A stretch of DNA of 64,000 nt from Cryptomeria japonica (taxonomy: Eukaryota; Streptophyta; Pinopsida; Cupressales; Cupressaceae): NCBI RefSeq assembly GCF_030272615.1, contig NC_081411.1, positions 43,393,017 through 43,457,016 of the forward strand, given 5' to 3'. Below the pieces are notes generated by a model that saw only the letters and a list, made by a program, of their open reading frames with translations, was not told the DNA's origin and did no database searches. The translations under genes and the position numbers were made by a program. Within the stretch, counting starts at the first letter, position 1; the number at the start of each line of letters is the position of its first letter. Positions 11,216 through 24,560 of the stretch are shown here, piece by piece.

Positions 11216-12207
11216 TATGACCCCTAACAATATATAATGGGTCATATGAGGTCCTAAGGGGTCATAAGACACCATATGACCCCTTAGGACACCATACAAC
11301 CTATAACAACACCATATGGTGTCCTAAGGGGTCATAGGACACCATATGACCCCTTAGGACACAATATGACCCCTAACGACACCTAAGGGGTCATATGGTG
11401 TCCTATGGGGTCATAGGACACCATATGACCTCTTAGGTTACCATATTACTCATAACGACACCATATGGTGTCCTAAGTGGCCAGGACACCATGTGACCCC
11501 TTAGGACACCATACGACCCATAACGACACCATATGGTGTCCTAATGGGTCATAAGATACCATATGACCCCTTAGTACACCATATGGTGTCGATATGGCTT
11601 GTATGGTATCCTATGACCCCTTAGGACACCATATGACCCCCTAGTACACCATATGGTGTCAGTATGGTCCTATGGTGTCCTATGATCCCTTAGGACACCA
11701 TATGACCCCTTAGGACACCATACAACACATAATGACAACATAAGGTGCCCTAAGGGGTCATATTATGTCCTAAGGGGTCATAACACACCATATGACCTAG
11801 TAGGACACAATATGATCCCTAACAACACCTAAGGGGTGATATGGTGTTCTAAGGGGTCATAAGACACTATATGAGCTCTTAGGTTACCATACGACCCATA
11901 ACAACACCATATGGTGTCCTAAGTGGTTAGGACACCATATGACCCCTTAGGACACCATACTACCCATAACTACACCATATGGTGTCCTAATGGGTCATAG
12001 GACACCATATGACCCCTTAGTACACCATATGGTGTTGGTATGGTTCGCATGGTGTCCTATGACCCCTTAGGACACCATATGACCCCCTAGTACACCATAT
12101 GGTGTCAGTATGGTCCTATGGTGTCCTATGATCCCTTAGGAGACCATATGACCCCTTAGGACACCATATGACCCATAATGACAACATAAGGTGTCCTAAG
12201 GGGGCAT
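11216..12207. repeat. Palindromic satellite, left block
   Basis: The block is assembled from two short words and their complements: ACACCATATGGTGT and GACCCCTTAGG / CCTAAGGGGTC, repeated dozens of times in both orientations (GGTGTCCTAAGGGGTCATAGG is typical but written here in parts: GGTGTCCTAA, GGGGTCATAGG, ACACC). Strings such as GGTGTCCTA...TAGGACACC are themselves palindromic, so nearly every stretch can fold. Unit order is irregular, without one strict period. The array resumes at 18883 after the inserted copia element. Confidence 0.9.
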
Positions 12208-13275
12208 TGTTAGGACCTGGAGGCAACTAAGAGGGGGGGGGGGGTGAATCAATTGTCTAATAATTTCAACCCAAATATAACTTAATCAAACTTGATACTT
12301 AATACCGGTAAACCAAACTTAATGCTTGTAAATAGATTAACAGTTAATATCAATACCGGTGAAACTTAATGCATGAAATGGAAAGAGAAACAATATCCAC
12401 AACATATAACACAAATATTTGTACATGGAAATCCTGTAAGGAGAAAAACCATGGTGGGAAACCTTACCCACAATCAGATGATACTACTACAAATAGTATG
12501 TGTATACAAATGGGGTCTGCACATGCAAAAAGGCCAACCACCTAGAGCTCACTACTCAATCACAAAATAGGAGTCTCACTGACTACAATTGGATGATTAA
12601 ATCCAATGATAATGTATTGTTCAAAGTAGCATCTCCAATGCTGGATTCAGTACTGGTTAAGCTCTGATTATCTCCTTCTCTATGGTCTACTCATATGATC
12701 TTCAATATTCACACATACCATGTTACAATACCATAACCATATACCTTCTACTTATTTTTTTAACTTCTTCCTTACATTATCTCACAAATGAGATCTTACA
12801 TATATACCAAAACCTAAGACCAAATGTGTAGGTCAGCTCACTAAGAATATAACAATAAAATCAATTACAAGTAAGTCAAGATATGATGCATCATGTCGGC
12901 TCAATAATAATAACAATTAATTAAACTATCTCCATAACGTGACATGCTGATATGGAATAAATAATGTATGTCAGTCCATAACCTAAAGCAATTTTCTGGT
13001 AACAGCAAATATGTCGACCCGATTAGACCAATAACCAAATCATCAAAACCAAGTGTCCAAACCATGTCTTCGACATAACCAGGTGATCTCCAGATGATAA
13101 CAAGTCATCCTTAGTGTCGATGAACAATATAACCTGCCGGTGAACCAAATACCGATGACTGTGCATAAGTCACTGAACTTGTCGGTGAACATAACCAAAG
13201 ATCTCTAGAAGGATAAGTGTTGATAAGTTTTGACATCAATGACAAAACCAATGCAACATATCCATAATACCAACA
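12208..13275 (-). repeat. 3' LTR of the copia fossil
   Basis: Starts TGTTAGGACC and ends AATACCAACA on the plus strand, 1068 bp, with the TG...CA ends typical of LTRs. It matches 17823-18882 along its length. A G-homopolymer of about twelve bases lies at 12232-12244. Just inside, at 13276-13298, the minus strand has a polypurine tract (AAAGGTGGAGAT) that marks this as the 3' LTR. Confidence 0.9.
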
Positions 13276-16200
13276 ATCTCCACCTTTGGCATTGATGGCA
13301 ACACAAGATGGAAAAACCATCTAAGTGCCAAATCAGAAAAGCCAAACACCAAAAACAAACAATCTCCCAAATAGATCAATACCAGAAATCAAAATACAAA
13401 TGCAGAGAGTAAAAATCTCTCCCCCAATGAATAATCTCTCCCCAAAGGATAATGTTTTAATGTTTTTCCATAGATATCTCTCCCCCTTTGACATCAAATG
13501 CCAAAGCAATACAAATACCAAATACAACCAATTCATAGAACCAATTACAAATACCAACTGCTGTAACCAACTACTCCCCCTGAGAAGTAGCTCTCCTCCA
13601 TCAAAGGCAAAAAATGATTTCTCTATAAATTTTGTTAGTCACATCAACTATCTAAGTCTCTACCAGTGAGGGTATAACCCCAAGCTACTCTCTGAGATAT
13701 TCAAAAGTTTCCTTAGGCAAATGCTTAGTAAAGATGTCTGCAATCCGCTCTTTAGTATTCACATAAACCAATCTCACTTCTTTTGCTTCAACATTCTCTT
13801 TCAAAAAATTGTATTTGATAGAAACATGTTTAGTTTTAGATTGAAATACCGGATTCTTAGATATATCAATTGTTGTTGAATTACCACAATTGATGATTAT
13901 AGGTTCTTTTCATTTTACCTTTATGTCCTTCAACATTTGCTTAATCCATAATACCTAAGTACAATTAGTTGCTGCTGCAACATATTCTGATTATATTGTT
14001 GATAATGATATACAACTTTATTTCTTGCTCAACCATGAAATCAATCTGCTACCAAGAAAGAATTCCTGACTGGTGGTGCTCTTTCTATCATCTAAATCTC
14101 CTACCCAATTAGCATCGGTGTATGCACATAAATCAAAATTTTTATCTTTATGATACCATAAACCTAGATTTGTTGTGCCATGTAAATATCGGAAAATCCT
14201 TTTCACTGTTGATTTATGATTTTCTCTAGGATTACTTTGAAATATTGAAACAATACACACTGCATTCATTATATAAGGTCTTGTTTGTGTCAAATATAGT
14301 AAACCTCCAATCATATATTTGTATCTTGTCGGATTAACAGGAGCTAAATCATCCTTCAATGATAGTTTATCAGTTGTAGTCATAGGAGTACTTACCAGTT
14401 TAGAGTTTTCCATACCAAACTTTTTCAATAATTCCTTCAAGTACTTTGATTGACATAATAATATACCTTTATCAGTCTGTGAAATCTGCAATCCTAAAAA
14501 TAATTTTATCTCCCCAATCATAGACATTCAAATTCTTCCTGCATCTTATTAGAAAAGTCTTTGCACAATCCATCTTCTCCTCCAAAAATTATGTCATCAA
14601 CAAAAATTTCAATAGCCAAAATGTCTTCATTAGTCACTTTGAAATATAAGTTGCTATCAACATTGCCTTTAGTGTAACCAAGCTTCAAAAGATATTTGTC
14701 CAATCTAGCATACCAAGCTCTAGGAGCTTGCTTCAATCCATATAAAGCTTTCCTTAATTTACAAACCATATCTTTATCATTTGTCAATGAAAATCCATCA
14801 GGTTGTTCAATGTAAACTTCCTCTTCAAGATCACCATTCAAAAATTCACATTTAACATCCATTTGATATACATTGTAGTTCTTGTGTGCTACAAATTCCA
14901 GAAATAATCTGACTGCCTCAATTCTAGCTACTGGTGCAAAGGTTTCATTATAATCAATTCCCTCTTTCTGTGAATATCCTTTACACACTAATCTTGCTTT
15001 GTTTCTGATTACCTTACCATCTTCATTAAGTTTGTTTTTGAATACCCATTTAGTTCCAATTACTTTTTTATTTTTAGGTTGGGGAACTAATGTCCATGTA
15101 TTGTTCTTTTCAATTTGTTCCAATTCATCTTCCATAGCTTTAATCCAATGTTTATCTTCACATGCCTCAATGACAGATGTTGGTTCAATTTGATAAATTA
15201 AACATGCCTCTTCATTTTCTAGTCTTCCTCTTCTCATAACTCCTTGATACTTATTCCCAATTATTTGACTTTTAGAGTGATTCTGTGGAATTCTCTGATG
15301 ACGGCGGTGTGACTGGATCAATAATCTGTATCGGTGCACTTTGTATAGGTTCATTTGTGATTATCTCAATTGTCGGTTCAGAATCCATAGACCTTGAATT
15401 TCTTCTAAAATGTTCATCTATCTTCACATTTGCACTCTCAATGATTTTCTACAATCTTTTATTAAAACATCTATATGCTTTTCTCTTAGATTAATAACCA
15501 AAAAATATTCCTTCATCACTTCTAGGATCAAATTTACCAATATACTCATCTCTCCTAATCTAACATTTGCTTCCAAATATTTTGAAGTACTTAAGAGTAG
15601 GAATATTACCAAACCATAATTGATAGGGTGTCTTACTAGTTTCACCTTTGATGTGAACTCTATTGAAACTATAAACCATTGTTTTTACTGCTTCTCTCCA
15701 ATACACATGAGGTAGATTTGCTTCTGATATCATGCTTCTAGCTGCATCCAGAATAGTTCTATTCTTCTTTTCCACAACTCCATTTTGTTGAGGTGTCCAG
15801 GGTGCTGATAGTTGTCTTTTAATTCCATTCACTTCACAAAATGTATTGAACTCCTTGAATGTAAATTCACCTCCTTGATCTAATCTTAAACATTTGATTT
15901 TCTTACTGGTTTCATTCTCTACAAGTGCCTTGAATAATTTGAATTTCCCAAAAGCTTCTAATTTCTCCCTGAGAAAAGTAACCCAACACATTCTAGAATA
16001 ATCATCAATGATTAGCATAAAGTATCTATCTCCCTGTAGACTTCTTGTTCTTGCTAGACCATATAATTCAGTATGAATTAAATCAAGAATATAATTGGTT
16101 TTCTTAGAAATACTCTTAAAAGTTGTTCTAACTTGCTTTCCCATTTGGCATTCCTTACATACCAGACTATAATGTTTTACAATCTTAGGTAAATCCCTTA

Positions 16201-17822
16201 TTGCCTTAGATGAGCTAATCTTTACAATGCAATCAAAATTCACATGACGGAGTCTTTTATGCCGTAACCAACTTTCATCAATATGTGCAATCAAGCATGT
16301 CTTTTCATTGTTATTCAAATGAAATATATTACCTCTAGTCTGATTACTGGTTGCAATTTCCAAACCAGTTCTATTCATGATTTTGCATTGACCATTCTTG
16401 AATTGTAGCTGAAATCCCTTTTCAACTAATTGACCAACACTCAAAAGATTATGCTTCAAACCTTCAACATAATAAACATTGTCAGTATTATGCTTACCAT
16501 CAAAAGATATAGTGCCTTTTCCTCTAATCAAACAAGCTTTGTCATCACCAAATCTTACTAGACCTCCATTGTATTCCTGAAAAGATAAGAATTTACTTTT
16601 ACCACCAGTCATATGATGTGAACATCTAGAATCTATAATCCATTCATCCTTTTCTTCAATTTTAATTGTCAGGGCCTGCTCTACCAGTGGAATAGTAGGT
16701 GTTGGTTGATCTTTTGTTATTGCAACAAAAGCACATCCATTGTCTGTCAGTTCTTCATCAGAATCATCAGTAACTCCTTCATCAGCATAATAACATGATT
16801 TGTCTCTATTCTTCTTAAATATGTATCTTTGATATTTAGGGTTAGGCTTATATGTTCTTTTAGCTTATTCTCTCAATCTTGCATGTCTATCAGGGCATCT
16901 AGATGCCATATGACCAATTTTATTATAGTTAAAATATTTAAAGGGTGCTTTACCTTCATACTTACTTCCAACAGGACCTTTAGGCATTTTCCTTGCAAAT
17001 AGTGCTTCAAGTTCTTCTAGTTCTTCATTTTCCCTCCTGATGTCTTCAAGTTCTCTTGCATAAAGTGCTTTCCAATCATATTTATCAGTTGATGATGAAG
17101 ATGTTGCAGATAATGATGTTTTGAAGGCTAAATTTGTCTTAATTGTAGCAACAATACCAAATTCCTCAAGATCAAATGCTGAAAATTTTCTAACCAAGGA
17201 ATCTCTAGATACTGATGGTATTAGGCATAGTTCTTAACTCATTAATAGCAGTTAATTTCATTTTGTATGCCAATGGTAATTCTCTTAAAACTTTAGAAAC
17301 AATTTCATCTTCACTTACAGAACCTCCACAACATTATATTCCCAAAACAATTTCATTAAACCTTTCCATAAAAGCAAAAATTCTTTCATCTTCTTCCATT
17401 TTCAAATTTTCATACCTGACCCGAAAGCATTCTAGTTTTGCAATTTCAATAGTGGTATAACCTTCATTCAATGTTTCCAATTTATCCCAAATAGCTTTAG
17501 TAGTAGATCGGTCTAATAATCCCATGATTTTCTGATTTGTCAAGGCACTCAAAAGTGCTTCTCTTACTTTGCAATCATTCTCTTGATCCTTACCCAATGT
17601 AGGTGGATTAGGTTGACTTGATGTAGGACCAACATAGCCATTCTATGTAACATCCCATATGTCTTTTCCAATGCAATTCAGATGTGTCTCCATTCTAATC
17701 TTCCATATACCATAATTAGTTCCATCAAGTTTCGGACTGTCCTTCCTGAAATAGTTAGTTGCCATAGAATCTCCTCAAGTTGTTAAACTTCTACAAAAAG
17801 AGGACTTAGCTCTAATACCAAT

Positions 17823-18882
17823 TGTTAGGACCTAGAGGAAACTTAGAGGGGGGGTGTGAATCAGTTGTCTAATAATTTCAACCCAAATATAATTTAATCA
17901 AACTTGATACTTAATATCGGTAAACCAAACTTAATGTCAGTAAACAGATTAACAGATAGTATCAATACCGGTGAAACTTAATGCATGAAACACAAAAAGA
18001 AACAACATCCACAACACATAACACAAATATTTGTATGTGGAAACCCTGTAAGGGGAAAAACCACGATGGGAAACCTTACCCACAATCAGATGATACTATT
18101 GCAAATAGTATGTGTATATAAATGGGGTCTGCACATGCAGAAAGGCCAACCGTCTAGAGCTCACTACTCAATCGCAAAATAGGAGTCTCACTGACTACAA
18201 TTGGATGATTAAATCCAATGATAATGTACTGTTCAAAGTAGCATCTCCAATGCTAGATTTAGTACCGGTTAAGCTCTGATTATCTCTTTCTCTATGGTCT
18301 ACTCATATGATCTTCAATATTCGTACATACCATGTTACAATACCATAACCATATACCTTCTACTTATTTTTTCACTTCTTCCTTACATTATCTCACAAAT
18401 GAGATCTTATATAGATACCAAAACCTAAGACCAAATGTGTAGGTCGACTCACTAAGAATATTGCAATAAAATCAATTACAAGTCAAGATGCGATGCATCA
18501 TGTCGGCTCAACAATAATACCAATTAATTAAACCATCTTCATAACGTGCCATGCTGATCTGGAATAGATAACTCATGTCGACCCATAACCTAGATCAATT
18601 TGCCAGTAACAGCAAATATGTCAACCGGATTAGACCAATAAGAAAATCATCAAAACCAAGTGTCAAAACCATGTCTTCGACATAACCAAGTGATCTCCAT
18701 ATGATAACAAGTCATCCTCAATGTCGGTGAACAATATAACCTGTCAGTGAACCAAATACCGGTGACTGTGCATAAGTCACTGAACTTGTCAATGAACATA
18801 ACCAAAGATCTCTAGAAGGATAAGTGTTGATAAGTGTTGACATCAATGATAAAACCAATGCAACATATTCATAATACCAATA
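17823..18882 (-). repeat. 5' LTR of the copia fossil
   Basis: 1060 bp, starting TGTTAGGACC and ending AATACCAATA on the plus strand. It is the partner of 12208-13275. The Met-tRNA primer-binding site abuts its inner edge, so the element is transcribed towards lower coordinates. Confidence 0.9.
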
Positions 18883-19668
18883 GTCATATTGTGTCCTAAG
18901 GGGTCATAACACACCATATGACCCGTTAGCACACAATATGATTCCTAACAACACCTAAGGGGTCATATGGTGTCCTAAGGGGTCATAGGATACCATATGA
19001 CCCCTTAGGACACTATACAACCCATAACAACACCATATTGTGTCCTAAAGGGTCATATGGTGTCCTAAGGGGTCATAAGACACCATATGACCCCTTAGGA
19101 CACCATATGACCCATAACAACACCATATGGTGTCCTAAGGGGTCATAGGACACCATATGACACCTGAGGACACTGTATGACCCATATTGACACTATATGG
19201 TGTTCTAAGGGGTCATATGGTGTCCTAAGAGGACATAGGACACCATATGACCCTTTAGAACACAATATGACCCCTAATGACGCCTACGGGGTCATCTAGT
19301 TTCCTAAGGGGTCATAGGACACCATATAACCCCTTAGGACACAATATGAACCCTAACGACATGTAAGGGGTTATATGGTGTCTTAAGGGCTCATAGAATA
19401 CTATATGACCCCTTAGGACACCATATAACCCATAACAACACTATATGGTGTCCTAACGGGTCACATGGTGTCTTAAGGGATCATAGGACACCATATGACC
19501 CCTTAGGACACCATACAACCCATAACGACACCATATGGTGTCCTAAGGGGTCATAGAATACCATGTGACCCATTAGTATGCAATATGATCCCTAGTGACA
19601 CCTAAGGGGTCATATGGTGTCCTATGGGGCCATAGAACACCATATGACCCCTTAGAACATCATATGAC
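18883..19668. repeat. Palindromic satellite, right block
   Basis: Continuation of the block at 11216-12207 with the same words (ACACCATATGACCCCTTAGG and its complement). The sequence resumes at the target-site copy GTCAT directly after the copia LTR, so both blocks were one array of about 1.8 kb before the insertion. Confidence 0.9.
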
Positions 19669-19980
19669 TTGCCAAATGGTTTGCTTGGGAGAATACCAAC
19701 CCTTTGGGTTGGATTTGCCTTGGGCATCCAACCCATAGGTTTGGACGACCTTTTCATGCCAATGACGCATTTTTATGAAAAGTTAAAAACAGGCACCTTT
19801 TTGGTACCACAACTTCGTGCACTTACCCATTTACGCTTCCTTGGAGTTCTTCCTAACATGAAGAACCATGGACCCTACATGAAAAATTCTAGTGACTTGA
19901 AACTAGCAATGGATGAAATTTGGTGCAACATGAAAATATCCAACAAGCATATCACCTATGACTGTGTAGTCTGATTTTCA
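19669..19980. repeat. Inverted partner of the 8561-9700 repeat
   Basis: Read on the minus strand, 19830 down to 19690 gives GTGCACGAAGTTGTGGTACC, then GTCGTCCAAACC...GGGTTGGAT and ATCCAACCCAAAGGGTTGG. This is the order seen on the plus strand at 8610-9475, but with several hundred bases fewer between the landmarks. A 101-codon open frame on the plus strand is probably incidental. Confidence 0.5.
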
Positions 19981-21925
19981 TGATATGGTAGGAGGTAAGA
20001 AAATAAATTAACATTTATACATCATATTGATTAAACACTTTGGCCAAATATTTATGCTGACTATCGGCAGGTAAATAAGGTGTCAAGATTTACCCTCTCC
20101 TTTCGTTCCATATTCGACACCCACCCAATACACACATGATACACAATTAACACACAACCATGCATTTAAAGGCTAAGACGAATGTACATGTGCATGGAAA
20201 AGTTACAAGAGTTCTTAAGTGCATACAATAGCATATGAAATTTTACATAAATACATACAAGAGCATATAGAGATTACAAGAGTATACAAGAACAATCAAG
20301 TGCATTCAAAACACATAAGTGTAATAATGAGCATGCCAAAATTAATATATTCAATCTCATAAGTTCCAAGAATCTTATACATAACCCCTTTAAAATATGT
20401 GGCTAATGTATTTGTCAATTGTATTTCCATGGATAATCTACACCTTATTAGGTATTCTTTAAGAAGTTAATTATGGCAAGCATCACTGACTTATAAAATA
20501 TTATTAAGGTCAACACTCTATCATCTTTATGTTTAACTTATATCAATATTGATCACATTATATTACTTCTAGTTTAGGATTAGATAACACAATTAAGCAT
20601 GCATAGTATTCTCAACTAGGTCTAAAGTACACAAGAACCTAATTGTTCCCTTAGTCAACCATGTACCATTTTACTCATGTAGATTCTTATGTCATTTCGA
20701 GATAGTCAAAGGTTATCCTCAACCAATAGTTATGAAACTTATATTACATTGACCCCTTATTTGTATATGGTTATAAGGTTTATAAACCTAACAAATAGTA
20801 TATAGGGAATGAATAAGGTTACAACAAGAAATCTATTGATAGTTTTTGTATGAAATAGAAACTATTGATAGTTTTTGTATGAAATATATTATTCTATCAA
20901 TATAGATTATCTATGAACCCCTTAGTAAGGATAAAAAAATCAAGATACTTTGTAATCAATATACTTTGTAATCAACATGAAGTTTTCCTCTCTTACACAC
21001 ACATACTTAGAGACCTTAGACCCTCAAGAAAAATATCTTTTGACTAAGCTAGCTTTATATATATGAGTATCTTAATTTTAACAAAATTTTATATAAATTA
21101 AGAAAATATTTCTAATAATATAACAAATTATTATAATGTTTATTGTCTATGAAAAAGCATCCACCGACTATGATTCAGTCAAATACTGCACTAATTCATA
21201 TGAGTTGCACATCTATGTTATTTCTAGGTATAGTGTATCTCAAAAAACATTCTTTTATATTTTAGATTTTGCTCTTACATTGATGGTGAAAAAGAATTTC
21301 AACCTTTGTTTATTTGTGTGGGCGAGGCGATCCGCAAATCATATGCTAAGGTGAGCACAATACACTAATTATGTTTTCTTTAATAGATCTCCTTAATTTT
21401 GCTCCCCATGAAGGAAATTTTTCTCATGGAAGTAGTACTTGGTTCCTAGTCGAGAGAAAGGAAAAATGGTAACTAAAAATAGTAGAGCATTTGGGTCTTG
21501 TGGAATCGCATGCAACAAATATATGGCCTCAATTTGAAAGATGTGAGGTATTTTACATCTAAGCAAGTATAAATCATAAACATGTTATAATTTTTTTTCT
21601 GCTGTATGATTGTTTAGAATGAGTGAGTCAAGTCATTAATAGTATTTAGTTTGTTTTTAATGAATCTACATTCGTAGTTGAGTGTTAGTGATAATTTATA
21701 GGTAGAAGTTAAATTGTTATAGTATCTCAAATTGTCATTGGGTCCATATTCACAAGTCAATAATGGTCATGTTATCAAAAGTATAAAAAAAGAAAAAAAA
21801 ACATTATTTCAATTATAATTGGATGCACTTTCACTTGTATGCAACATCCCCACATTATGGGGGACATTCTTAAATTAAGCTTTAGAGTAAAATAATATTT
21901 CGTTAAAAATATTAAAAAAAATAGT
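19981..21925. other. AT-rich spacer
   Basis: About 1.9 kb with no recognisable gene, RNA or repeat boundary. One short direct duplication is visible near 20834-20883 (ACTATTGATAGTTTTTGTAT repeated). A 72-codon open frame at 21136-21354 has no motif I recognise. Confidence 0.4.
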
Positions 21926-22815
21926 ATATTAATAGAGAATTTTGAAGGTTCAAAATTCCATACATGGCAAATCAGATTATGGTTGACCCTTATTGAAAAG
22001 GATTTGTGGGATATAGTAAGTGGAGCAACAACAAGGCCAATTGATGTTGATGAAAGCACAAAGTGGACTTCGAAGGATTGAAGATCAATAGCTTCGATTG
22101 GTCTTGGACTTTCAAATGCATACCTTCACCACATTTACTTATCAAAGACCTCCAATGAAGTGTGGGCTAATTTTAGAGCTTTGTTTGGATCAAAAGAATA
22201 AAGTGCAAACATGGGCTTAAAGCAAAAATTATTCGAGCAGTTGAAAATGATATAAGTTGACAACATTGTTTAACATATCAGTAATTTTCACTCCCTATTT
22301 AATCAACTACTTGGGATAGATGCTAAAGTAGATGATGATGATTCAAAAACTATTTTGTTAAATAACATGCCTCCTAGTTATGGTATATTGTATTCACATT
22401 AAACAAAGTAGATGCTAGCCTAAAAGATACAATTCCACTCTAATTGATGAAGAAGCTAAGAAAATGGACCCAACTATGGATGAAACTGCAATGCTTAGTT
22501 AAACAAGCCCAACCATTCCTTCGAATCCAATTCTTATACATCAAAGGGAAGCCTTTTCTTCAAGAATAGAATTTTGTGCTACTATTGTAAGAAGAAGGGA
22601 CACGTTGTAATAAATTTCACTCAGCATGCCAATGATCTCCTTGATTGCAAGTTAAATACAAATAAGGCATTGGCTATAGATGATCATGAAGAATACATTC
22701 ATGGGATGGCTACTAAAAACACTCCACACAAAGATAGTGAGGAGGAATATGTTCTCTCAATCAAATATATTGGAGGATGGAGACACATGAGGTTGGAGGA
22801 CATTCAATGACCTCT
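21926..22815 (+). mobile_element. Ty1/copia gag remnant
   Basis: The plus strand at about 21938-22200 translates into the typical beginning of a copia gag: a phrase like FHTWQIRLWLTLIEKDLW, then LGLSNAYLHHIYLSKT and NEVWANFRALFGS. At 22574-22620 is a zinc knuckle (CYYCKKKGHVVINF, the C-x2-C-x4-H start of a CCHC motif) followed by an acidic stretch. No protease, integrase or RT follows and no LTR is seen, so this is a gag-only fragment with several breaks. The bases after it lead into the plus-strand PMD repeat. Confidence 0.8.
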
Positions 22816-24560
22816 CATCAATCACTACCAATGGGGTCATGAAATTACATTAGTGATAAAACTATTACTGCCAAAAGGACTCAAGCCAAGATCAATTTCT
22901 AGGTGGTAACATAAACTGTCTCATATCATTTGTGATTACAAAGGCAATGATCTATAATGTTGGTAGAAGATGCAAGAACGAGGGCTTGGTGTTTAAGCTC
23001 TTTATGTAAGTGATTGGATGTGTTTGTACCCAATTATTATTGCCAGTTGTTTATATATACCTAAAATATAGTTAGATGTCAATTAAGATCAAATATCAAG
23101 CATACCAATGAAATATTATAAGTGAAGGATTTAATAAACAAAACAAGTTAAACACACAATCCCTCCAAGACATCCCATTGTTCTCTATATCATAGGATTC
23201 CTCAAGTCATGGTTGCTCTCAGATCATTGAGCAACTAACCTTTGGAATGACAACTCAAAGAATGAGTGATATGTGATTAAAATGATTTATATGAAAAGCA
23301 AATAAGATCTATATGATGATAACAAAGCTTGCCAAGATGAAGATTTATGCTATGATAATGAAGCTAAACATGATATGCTAACATGATATATGCTAAACTA
23401 ATGGTTAAAATGCTTCAAAATGTTAAAGATTATGATTAAAACAAGGAGAAGCAAAGCTAAGATTTGATGACTTTGATAGACTATAAGTTGGATGCATAAG
23501 AACCTGTGATCCTTGATAATGAGGGAATGAGGCCTATTTATAGAAGAAATGGGCAATTGGATGGTCAAGATTGAATAATGTTAACAAGGATCGGGATTGC
23601 AGGATCCCCAATCCATGTTTACAATTTTCACCAATGAAATGGTGACAATTGTCAGCATGAGAAGGCTTGAGAGGAAAGAGAAGAGGCATTAAATTCCTGA
23701 GAATACATGGTGGTTACCCTAGGGGGTTTGGCTAGGGTTAAGTTAATGGATAAATTTTTTATCCAAAGGACAAACTCTTGTGCAAGGGTTAAAGGGATAA
23801 CCATGGTTATAGAAATGAATGCTTGAAGAAACCTTGTGGGTTAAATGGATGGCTGAGTTAGAGAGAAAGTATCTAACCAAGGGTCAAGGTTGAGATAATC
23901 ATTAATGGTTATGTAAGAGCCTTACAAGTTTTGTAAGACTTTGGAGGTTATCTTGTTGAAGAAATAAAGCTTTTAATTCTTTATGAAGACTTTGCATATT
24001 TTTGAGAAGTGACTCCTTCTTAAGGAATGTGCAAATGATTAGAAGGGGATTAGGCTAAATTGGAAGTGATTATAAGAATCTAGAAGAAAGGATTAGTGGC
24101 TAAGTGGATTTTTAGGAGAATGCAAGTGGGAGGTTTTTTAGGATTTAATTGGAATAATCAATTATTGGTTGCAACTTGCATTTGATGGATTTTTGAAAAA
24201 TATTGATTTATTTAAATGGGTGAAGGGTATTTAATTAAATGTAAATTTTATTAAATGTAAAAGGGGGTCTAATTAAATAAACATGATTTATTTAATTAAA
24301 GGTTTGAATTTGGCTAGATAAATTAAATCAAATAAATTAAATAATTTATTTAATTATTAGAGGAAGGAGGTGAATTAATTAAATCTTAATTTAACCAATA
24401 GAATAATTTCTAGTGAATTAAATTAATATTAAATATTTATTTAATTTGGTGGTCATATTTATGTGTCTACATTTTGCCCCTCTTTGAAATGATGTGTGTC
24501 CACACGTTGACTCAAAGAAAAATCGCTTGATCATACTAATAAATTTTTTGATTTGCCCTA
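22816..24560 (+). repeat. 5' region of PMD repeat copy B
   Basis: No gene is visible. From about 23500 to 24520 it parallels the minus strand of 8200-7150: CCTATTTATAG, GGGCAATTGGATGGT, CTTGAGAGGAAAGAG, GGCATTAAAT, then the TTAATTAAAT-rich block and the inverted motif CTTTGAAATGA...CTCAAAGAAA (24482-24517). The left boundary is not defined; it lies somewhere after the copia gag remnant. Confidence 0.6.

Larger units (their letters stand above)
12208..18882 (-). mobile_element. Ty1/copia LTR retrotransposon fossil, near full length
   Basis: A 6.7-kb element reading on the minus strand, bounded by two LTRs (12208-13275 and 17823-18882, both TGTTAGGACC...) and inserted in the palindromic satellite. 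GTCAT at 18883-18887 and GGCAT at 12203-12207 look like the 5-bp target duplication with one change. The primer-binding site TGGTATTAGAGC (about 17809-17820, minus strand) matches initiator Met-tRNA. In order, minus strand: gag with a UBN2-like region and a zinc knuckle (about 16865-17650), integrase (about 15560-16612) and reverse transcriptase (about 14018-15354), followed by the RNase H region (about 13670-14020). All domains expected of copia are present in copia order (integrase before RT). The element is a fossil with roughly half a dozen or more breaks. The LTRs differ by perhaps 8-10 percent by eye, so the insertion is old. Confidence 0.93.

Noticed and set aside
10089-11237. Open frames of 61-128 codons through the CT-rich tract
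   Set aside because: Their Ser/Leu/Pro strings simply reflect pyrimidine-rich DNA; all frames stay open for the same reason and none has a domain.
11216-12207. Possible CRISPR-like array
   Set aside because: Plant nuclear context, no constant repeat with unique spacers, and words occur in both orientations; it is a palindromic satellite.
12373-12570. 65-codon frame, with a twin at 17985-18182
   Set aside because: Both lie in the two LTRs of the copia fossil at the same LTR position, so they are LTR sequence, not a gene family.
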